Shown in pieces: positions 58,540-64,000 of a stretch of 64,000 nucleotides of DNA (position 1 is the first letter of the stretch; every line of letters starts with the position of its first letter). The DNA is from Jezberella montanilacus (lineage in GTDB: Bacteria; Pseudomonadota; Gammaproteobacteria; Burkholderiales; Burkholderiaceae_B): the NCBI RefSeq assembly GCF_003003055.1, contig NZ_PVTV01000011.1:1-64000 (forward strand), read 5' to 3'. A program made the translations under genes and the position numbers. The notes beneath the pieces were generated by a model. The model was not told the DNA's origin, did no database searches, and was given only the letters and a program-made list of their open reading frames with translations.

Positions 58540-59871
58540 TCAACTTAAAAGCCGCACAAAATCATTGAAAAGAGCGAGTACCATCAGGCAGGCCAACAGC
58601 CCCATCCCGGCTTTTTGAGCAAGATCAAGCCACTTCTCAGCAGGCGGTTTGCCAGTGACAATCTCGATGAGATAGTACAGCAGATATCCGCCATCAAGCA
58701 TGGGGATTGGCAATAGATTAAGAACCCCCAAACTAATGCTGATCAATGCCAAAAAGCTAATGTACGCGGACAGCCCAAGCTTTACCGTTTGACCAGCATA
58801 ATCTGCAATCGTCAGTGGCCCGCTTACATTGCGCCACGACACCTCGCCGACAATCATCTTGCCCATCATTTTTATAGAAAAAACCGAAGTATCCACCGTG
58901 CGCACTAAGGCCTGCCAAACGCTGTCTAGCAAATCGTACTGGACCAGCACCTGACTCGCCTCACCACTAAGCTGCACGCCTATGCGACCTAGCCGTGCGC
59001 CGTTTTCCAGGGTTTCCAGCCTCGGGCGTACGTCAATGACAATCTTTTGGTCTCCGCGCTCGACTTTCAATTGAACTAATTTTTCGGGGTTGGCCTGGAT
59101 GAAATCGATAAGCTGAGCAACGTCCGGATCAGCTAGATCACCTACTGCCTGCACAACATCCCCAGATTGCAAGCCTGCGGATTCAGCAACGCCGCCCGCT
59201 ACGACTTGATTGATAATGGGTCTGCCTTGGCTAAGACGCAAGCCAGCTAGCTTTAACGGATCAACGTTAGACGATGCCGTTGTGACTGGTGCATCAAAAT
59301 TAATGCGCTTGGTCAAAATAAGACCTCGCCGATCAACTGTCACATCAGCACTACCGCCTTCCGTCACCTCGCGCAATAATTGATAGCGCACTTGGCCCCA
59401 GGATAACGTCGTCACATCACCCACTGAGGTAATACGATCGCCCGCTTGGAATCCAGCCAACGCTGCTGCTGTATTTTCTGGGACGGCTGAGATAACGGGT
59501 ATGGGTTCTTTAACACCAACTAAATTCAAAGCCGCGTACAACACCACCGCCAACACGAGGTTAAAAACTGGGCCTGCCGCGACAATGGCAAAACGGGCCG
59601 CCACTGGCTTTGATTTAAACGAACAATGCTGTTCGTCAACCGATCCACCAGGTGTCGGCTCTTCAAGCATTTTGACGTAACCACCTAAGGGGATCAGCGA
59701 AATCGCCCACTCTGTGCCGTGCTTGTCTGTACGCTTGATTAGTACCTTACCAAATCCAATGGAAAATCTCAGGACACGCACACCGCAGGCGCGCGCGACA
59801 GAATAGTGACCAAGCTCGTGAAACGTAATAAGTACGCCAAGCGTGACGAAAAAAGCAAGGACAGTCATCAT
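58540..59871 (-). CDS. rseP: Site-2 protease RseP
   Basis: A 443-residue inner-membrane zinc protease that cleaves anti-sigma RseA in the envelope stress response. The HELGH motif (H18, E19, H22) is in the first helix, two PDZ domains follow in the periplasm, and the second metal motif LLPIPMLDGG is near the C-terminus. bamA starts 25 bases downstream. Confidence 0.95.
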   Translation of the reverse strand: MMTVLAFFVTLGVLITFHELGHYSVARACGVRVLRFSIGFGKVLIKRTDKHGTEWAISLIPLGGYVKMLEEPTPGGSVDEQHCSFKSKPVAARFAIVAAGPVFNLVLAVVLYAALNLVGVKEPIPVISAVPENTAAALAGFQAGDRITSVGDVTTLSWGQVRYQLLREVTEGGSADVTVDRRGLILTKRINFDAPVTTASSNVDPLKLAGLRLSQGRPIINQVVAGGVAESAGLQSGDVVQAVGDLADPDVAQLIDFIQANPEKLVQLKVERGDQKIVIDVRPRLETLENGARLGRIGVQLSGEASQVLVQYDLLDSVWQALVRTVDTSVFSIKMMGKMIVGEVSWRNVSGPLTIADYAGQTVKLGLSAYISFLALISISLGVLNLLPIPMLDGGYLLYYLIEIVTGKPPAEKWLDLAQKAGMGLLACLMVLALFNDFVRLLS

Positions 59872-59929
59872 AGAGAAACCAATCGGCGCATAGCCTGAAG
59901 TGTTGTTCGCGTCATCGCTCGCAGTATTG

Positions 59930-61141
59930 TCATCTTACCAGTGCGCGTTTAACCAACTTCATTGCAGTTAATCTTGCTTCTCGATCCAGTGCCAGAATGT
60001 CATCCAGACTATTCAATGATGCTTCAGTATGAGATTCAAGCCAGTTTAATGACTCTGAAATGATCGTTGGGATATCGATATATCGCAGTCCTTCCTCAAG
60101 AAAAGCGGCAACGGCCACTTCGTTTGCCGCATTCAAAACGACGCACGCTGCCTGCCCTGCCTTGAGTGCTGAGAAAGCCAGTTGAAGACATTCGAACTTG
60201 CGGAAATTAGGTGCCTCGAAATCGAGTCTACCGTGGGCAACCAAATCCAAAGCGCTTACCCCGGATTGAATTCGCTCAGGAAAACCCAACCCATAGGCAA
60301 TGGGTGTTCGCATATCGGGTTGACCAAGTTGGGCAATAACAGAGCCATCTTCATACTCAACCATAGAGTGAACAATACTCTGCGGATGTATCACAACATT
60401 TATTTGGTCCGCCGCCATCCCAAACAGCCAGTGCGCCTCGATCACTTCAAGACCTTTATTGGCCATCGTCGCAGAGTCGACTGATATTTTTCTGCCCATT
60501 GACCAATTGGGATGCGCGCAGGCTTGCGCTGGCGTGACGTGGGCTAACTCTTCAATCGACGACTTCCGAAATGGTCCGCCTGAAGCCGTCAAAATCAAAC
60601 GCCTAACGCCGGCTGAAGCTAGGTTTGACCCCTGAGTACCGCTTCGGTGAGGAAGGCATTGAAAAATCGCATTATGCTCACTATCGATTGGCAATAGTTC
60701 GGCACCCGAGGCATGCACCGCGTTCATGAATAGGTGCCCCGCCGCAACAAGCGCTTCTTTATTGGCTAAAAGGATTCGCTTGCCAGCGTGTGCGGCAGCC
60801 AGGGCTGAAGGTAAGCCGGCAGCGCCGACAATTGCAGCCATAACGATTTGACTCTCTGCCTCGGCAGCTGTCTCTGTCAGAGCCTTGGCACCCACGCGTA
60901 TCTCAGGTTTGCGGACACGGCTGGGCCAGACCTCATTGAATCTTGCTCGGGCCGCTTCATCGGGCACGATGGCTATTTTTGCACCCGTTCTTTCACATTG
61001 GATCGCCAAGGCATCAATTCGGTTGTGAGCCGACAACGCATAAACACCATACCGATCTGGATGCCTTGCAATCACATCAAGTGTGCTTTCGCCAATGGAT
61101 CCGGTTGAACCCAGTACGGTGACAAGCTGTGTTGCGTTCAT
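59930..61141 (-). CDS. dxr: 1-deoxy-D-xylulose-5-phosphate reductoisomerase
   Basis: A 403-residue NADPH enzyme of the MEP isoprenoid pathway (also ispC). The cofactor motif [10 protein letters not shown] and the metal/active-site segment with [13 protein letters not shown] and SGGPFR are present. It overlaps the cdsA stop by 4 bases. Confidence 0.96.
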   Translation of the reverse strand: MNATQLVTVLGSTGSIGESTLDVIARHPDRYGVYALSAHNRIDALAIQCERTGAKIAIVPDEAARARFNEVWPSRVRKPEIRVGAKALTETAAEAESQIVMAAIVGAAGLPSALAAAHAGKRILLANKEALVAAGHLFMNAVHASGAELLPIDSEHNAIFQCLPHRSGTQGSNLASAGVRRLILTASGGPFRKSSIEELAHVTPAQACAHPNWSMGRKISVDSATMANKGLEVIEAHWLFGMAADQINVVIHPQSIVHSMVEYEDGSVIAQLGQPDMRTPIAYGLGFPERIQSGVSALDLVAHGRLDFEAPNFRKFECLQLAFSALKAGQAACVVLNAANEVAVAAFLEEGLRYIDIPTIISESLNWLESHTEASLNSLDDILALDREARLTAMKLVKRALVR

Positions 61142-61974
61142 CGAAACTCGGTCAACATAAAAGCCAAAGGTACGACAGCAATCACGGCATCAATTCGATC
61201 CAGGACGCCACCATGTCCAGGTAATAAGTTACTTGAGTCTTTTACGGCTGCTCGCCGTTTAAGCAAGGACTCAAATAAATCACCAACAATCGACATAACC
61301 GCCAGTGCAATAGCGATAAACACCGTAGACCAAAGCCCCCAAATCCGGACAAGCTCTGCGGCAAATGTGTTAGCCCATTGGGCCGACACAAGTATCCATG
61401 TCAGCACACCGACAATCCCGAACAGAGCACCTTCAAGCGTTTTCCCAGGACTGATTCGGATCGCAAGTTTGCGTCGACCATAAGCTTTACCGCCAAAATA
61501 GGCTGCAATATCAGCAATCCAGATAACAACGAGCAAAGAAAATAAGTACAACGCCCCACGCTGTAGAAACAATAGGGTAAGACAGCACCAGGCCGTCGCC
61601 AACGTGATCACCCCAAATATGGACCAAGTAACTGATGAGGCCGGCACATCGGTGTCCCCCTTGATAACACTAGCCAGGGCCAGGGTACACCAAGCAAGCG
61701 ACGTGAGTAATACGAGCGTTTTGACAGCGACCGCGGCTTCGTGAGAGGCGGTTACCCAGATATTGGATTGATAGGCACTTAAGAAAAACAGTATTGAGCC
61801 AACGAGCGCCGCCAACCATGATGGAGCCCTTGTTGTCAGTCGCAACCACTCCCAGCAGGCACAAGCACAAGTGAGCGATAAAAACAATAACAACGGCCAA
61901 GCACTCGGTGCAGCAAGCGCCCCAGCAAGTATGGCAAGTAAAACAATTGCCGTAATGACTCTTTGTCTGAGCAT
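61138..61974 (-). CDS. cdsA: Phosphatidate cytidylyltransferase
   Basis: A 278-residue membrane enzyme making CDP-diacylglycerol from phosphatidic acid and CTP. It has about eight helices and the C-terminal signature with [19 protein letters not shown]. Nine bases follow uppS, and it overlaps dxr by 4. Confidence 0.96.
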   Translation of the reverse strand: MLRQRVITAIVLLAILAGALAAPSAWPLLLFLSLTCACACWEWLRLTTRAPSWLAALVGSILFFLSAYQSNIWVTASHEAAVAVKTLVLLTSLAWCTLALASVIKGDTDVPASSVTWSIFGVITLATAWCCLTLLFLQRGALYLFSLLVVIWIADIAAYFGGKAYGRRKLAIRISPGKTLEGALFGIVGVLTWILVSAQWANTFAAELVRIWGLWSTVFIAIALAVMSIVGDLFESLLKRRAAVKDSSNLLPGHGGVLDRIDAVIAVVPLAFMLTEFR

Positions 61975-61983
61975 GGCTTGGAT

Positions 61984-62742
61984 CTAAACCGGAGACTTCA
62001 GTTGCGCACTCGTTCGGCCGAACCGACGCTCGCGGTTACGATACCACTCAAAAGCTTGTAGGATTTCATCTTCACCGAAGTCAGGCCAATAACAATCTGT
62101 GAAGTAAAGCTCCGTGTATGCCATCTGCCAGATCATAAAGTTAGAAATACGTTGCTCGCCGCCGGTACGGATAAACAAATCAGGTTCCGGAGCCCACGAT
62201 AAGGCGAGGTGTTTAGCTATCGTTGCCTCGTCTATGCGCTCGGGGTGATCCGCCAGCGACGGATCGGCCGCCAGCATTTTTTTGGTGGCGTTCAGCACGT
62301 CCCAACGACCACCGTAGTTGGCAGCAATACTCAAATGCAGGGTGTCGTTATGGGCAGTGGCGGACTCGGCCTGCGCGATCAGGTCTTGCAATCTTGGTTC
62401 GAAAGCCGATATATCGCCAATCACGTGCAGTCGGATACCCTGTTCTTCTAGTTTTTTGACCTCACGCTCGAGCGCCTGAATAAACAGACGCATCAAGATT
62501 GACACTTCATCTGCCGGCCGACGCCAGTTTTCAGAACTAAAGGCGAAAAGTGTCAGATGGCGAACCCCTAATCTGCCGCAAGCTTGTACAGTTCGAGTGA
62601 CTGCTTGAACGCCTTTCGCGTGACCAACAGTTCGCGGTAGCATCCGCTGAGTGGCCCAGCGCCCATTGCCATCCATAATGATCGCCACATGCTGCGGAAT
62701 CGCGGATGTAATCGGTACTTCTTGGGTTGAGCTGATCGCCAT
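61984..62742 (-). CDS. uppS: Undecaprenyl diphosphate synthase
   Basis: A 252-residue cis-prenyltransferase that makes the C55 carrier for cell wall and O-antigen. The [10 protein letters not shown] motif carries the essential Asp, and [12 protein letters not shown] is the C-terminal diphosphate motif. frr ends 14 bases upstream. Confidence 0.96.
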   Translation of the reverse strand: MAISSTQEVPITSAIPQHVAIIMDGNGRWATQRMLPRTVGHAKGVQAVTRTVQACGRLGVRHLTLFAFSSENWRRPADEVSILMRLFIQALEREVKKLEEQGIRLHVIGDISAFEPRLQDLIAQAESATAHNDTLHLSIAANYGGRWDVLNATKKMLAADPSLADHPERIDEATIAKHLALSWAPEPDLFIRTGGEQRISNFMIWQMAYTELYFTDCYWPDFGEDEILQAFEWYRNRERRFGRTSAQLKSPV

Positions 62743-62756
62743 ATCAATCGACAGTT

Positions 62757-63317
62757 TTAAACCGTCATGATCTCAGCTTCTTTTTGAGAGATTAATTTAT
62801 CAATATCAACGACACAACGATCAGTCATCTTTTGCACGACGTCTTGCGACCGACGCTCATCATCTTCGGATATTTCTTTATCTTTCACGAGTTTCTTTAA
62901 TGCTTCGTTGGCATCGCGACGAAGATTGCGCACAGCGATTTTGGCATCTTCACCTTCTGACTTGACGACTTTGGCCAGATCACGACGACGCTCTTCCGTC
63001 AACGCTGGCATGGGCACACGAATATTGTCGCCCATACCAATTGGATTCAAACCAAGATCTGAGTCACGAATCGCTTTTTCGACCACAGAGCCCATGTGTT
63101 TTTCCCAGACCTGAACACTCAGGGTTCTGGCGTCGAGCAAATTGACACTCGCCACTTGGCTAAGCGGTACTGGCGAACCGTAGTATTCAACTTGAATATG
63201 ATCCAAAATACCTGCATGGGCACGGCCTGTGCGGATTTTGGCGAGATTGGTCCTCAGGGTGTCGATCGACTTACCCATGCGGGATTCCGCAGACTGTTGA
63301 ATATCAGAGACACTCAT
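62757..63317 (-). CDS. frr: Ribosome recycling factor
   Basis: A 186-residue factor that splits ribosomes after termination together with EF-G. The two-domain pattern, with [17 protein letters not shown] and a helical hairpin with R-rich LRRDANE, matches the family length (185). Nine bases follow pyrH. Confidence 0.97.
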   Translation of the reverse strand: MSVSDIQQSAESRMGKSIDTLRTNLAKIRTGRAHAGILDHIQVEYYGSPVPLSQVASVNLLDARTLSVQVWEKHMGSVVEKAIRDSDLGLNPIGMGDNIRVPMPALTEERRRDLAKVVKSEGEDAKIAVRNLRRDANEALKKLVKDKEISEDDERRSQDVVQKMTDRCVVDIDKLISQKEAEIMTV

Positions 63318-63326
63318 GGGGTTCCT

Positions 63327-64000
63327 TTAAACGTGTACTAACGTGCCTTCATCTTCACCACTGACTGCTCGTTTGAGTGCGCCAGGCTTATTGATTGAGA
63401 ACACGCGAATGGGAAGTTTTTGATCTCGGCACAAAGCAAAGGCAGTGGCATCCATAATTTCAAGGCGCTTACCAATTGCTTCATCAAATGATATTTTGTG
63501 ATAACGCGTGGCTGACGGATCCTTTTTAGGATCAGCCGTGTAAATACCATCAACTTTGGTTGCTTTTAAAACGATCTCAGCACCAATCTCAGCGCCACGA
63601 AGTGCAGCTGCCGTATCAGTTGTAAAAAATGGGTTACCCGTACCGGCAGCAAAAATAACCACTTTGCCTTCTTCGAGGTAGCGCAATGCTTTGGGCCGAA
63701 TATAGGGCTCGACGACCTGCTCGATATTCAAGGCAGACTGCACGCGGGCGTCGACACCGCGGTGTTTGAGTGCATCTTGCAGCGCAAGCGAGTTCATCAC
63801 TGTTGCCATCATGCCCATGTAATCGGCCGTTGCTCGGTCCATGCCTTGAGCACCAGGAGCAACACCTCTAAAAATATTGCCACCACCAATAACAATGGCC
63901 AGTTGCACGCCCATTGCCACCACTTCAGCTACCTCTTCTGTCATCCGAACGATTGTGCTTCGATTGATACCAAAAGCATCATCCCCCATGAGCGCTTCAC
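63327..64000 (-). CDS. pyrH: UMP kinase, 5' end missing (runs off right edge)
   Basis: The last 223 or so residues of UMP kinase, which phosphorylates UMP to UDP. The reading frame stays open to 64000, reading [10 protein letters not shown] there, so the N-terminal start LKLSGEAL lies outside. Motifs GGGNIFRG and the C-terminal [15 protein letters not shown] fit. frr follows after 9 bases. Confidence 0.96.
   Translation of the reverse strand, partial: EALMGDDAFGINRSTIVRMTEEVAEVVAMGVQLAIVIGGGNIFRGVAPGAQGMDRATADYMGMMATVMNSLALQDALKHRGVDARVQSALNIEQVVEPYIRPKALRYLEEGKVVIFAAGTGNPFFTTDTAAALRGAEIGAEIVLKATKVDGIYTADPKKDPSATRYHKISFDEAIGKRLEIMDATAFALCRDQKLPIRVFSINKPGALKRAVSGEDEGTLVHV

Overview
The window looks like a chromosomal segment of a betaproteobacterium of the order Burkholderiales, most likely Alcaligenaceae of moderate GC. 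The evidence is gene order and protein similarity recalled from known families: pyrH-frr-uppS-cdsA-dxr-rseP-bamA-skp-lpxD-fabZ-lpxA-lpxB-rnhB, then ppsR/ppsA, smpB/ratA/rnfH, mltG-tmk-holB-tatD, and thrS-infC / rpmI-rplT-pheST-ihfA-merR-tRNA-Pro. No phage, plasmid or CRISPR signature was seen. One insertion sequence end (ISL3-like) lies at the left edge.

Layout. 1-240: 5' end of an ISL3-type transposase, its terminal repeat and a hairpin terminator. 265-9333 (minus): an operon-like accessory cassette of a serine hydrolase, an E. coli-type YcaO, an HpcH/HpaI aldolase, an SDR, a methyltransferase, an HMG-CoA lyase-like enzyme, a formyltransferase and a Cache-type class III cyclase. 9481-10893: a divergent M20 peptidase running into thrS. 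10918-24675: translation genes (thrS, infC, rpmI, rplT, pheS, pheT), ihfA, a MerR regulator and tRNA-Pro(GGG). The usual infC-rpmI junction is split by gshB, a regulatory PTS (EIIA-Man, HPr, EI), a P-II gene with a sigma-54 promoter, ubiK and comM. 24743-35000s: a two-component system, a thiolase/DUF35 pair, small conserved genes, a ClC channel and DoxX flanking an operator-rich gap, and a tight operon of periplasmic peroxiredoxin, photolyase, glutathione peroxidase and an RsiV-like lipoprotein. 36000-40400 (minus): ankyrin protein, tatD, holB, tmk, mltG. 40450-50480: ygfZ, two acyl-CoA genes, rnfH/ratA, smpB, ppsA/ppsR, and an inserted DUF2946-like/OprB porin pair. 50497-64000 (minus): rRNA methyltransferase, rnhB, lipid A and outer-membrane assembly genes, isoprenoid and phospholipid genes, frr and the truncated pyrH.

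How they fit together. Most of the window is housekeeping: translation, lipid A synthesis, outer-membrane assembly, chain elongation factors and nucleotide kinases in long co-directional runs with short or overlapping junctions. The accessory parts are the YcaO cassette, the prx-phrB-gpx stress unit, the DUF2946/porin pair and the regulatory PTS/P-II block. The strongest unexplained points are the YcaO cassette (YcaO away from RimO and among glycan-type transferases), the broken infC-rpmI operon with a new promoter, the orphan sigma-54-driven P-II gene, and the palindromes between clc and doxX. All functional calls rest on reading motifs and remembered families; no database search was run.
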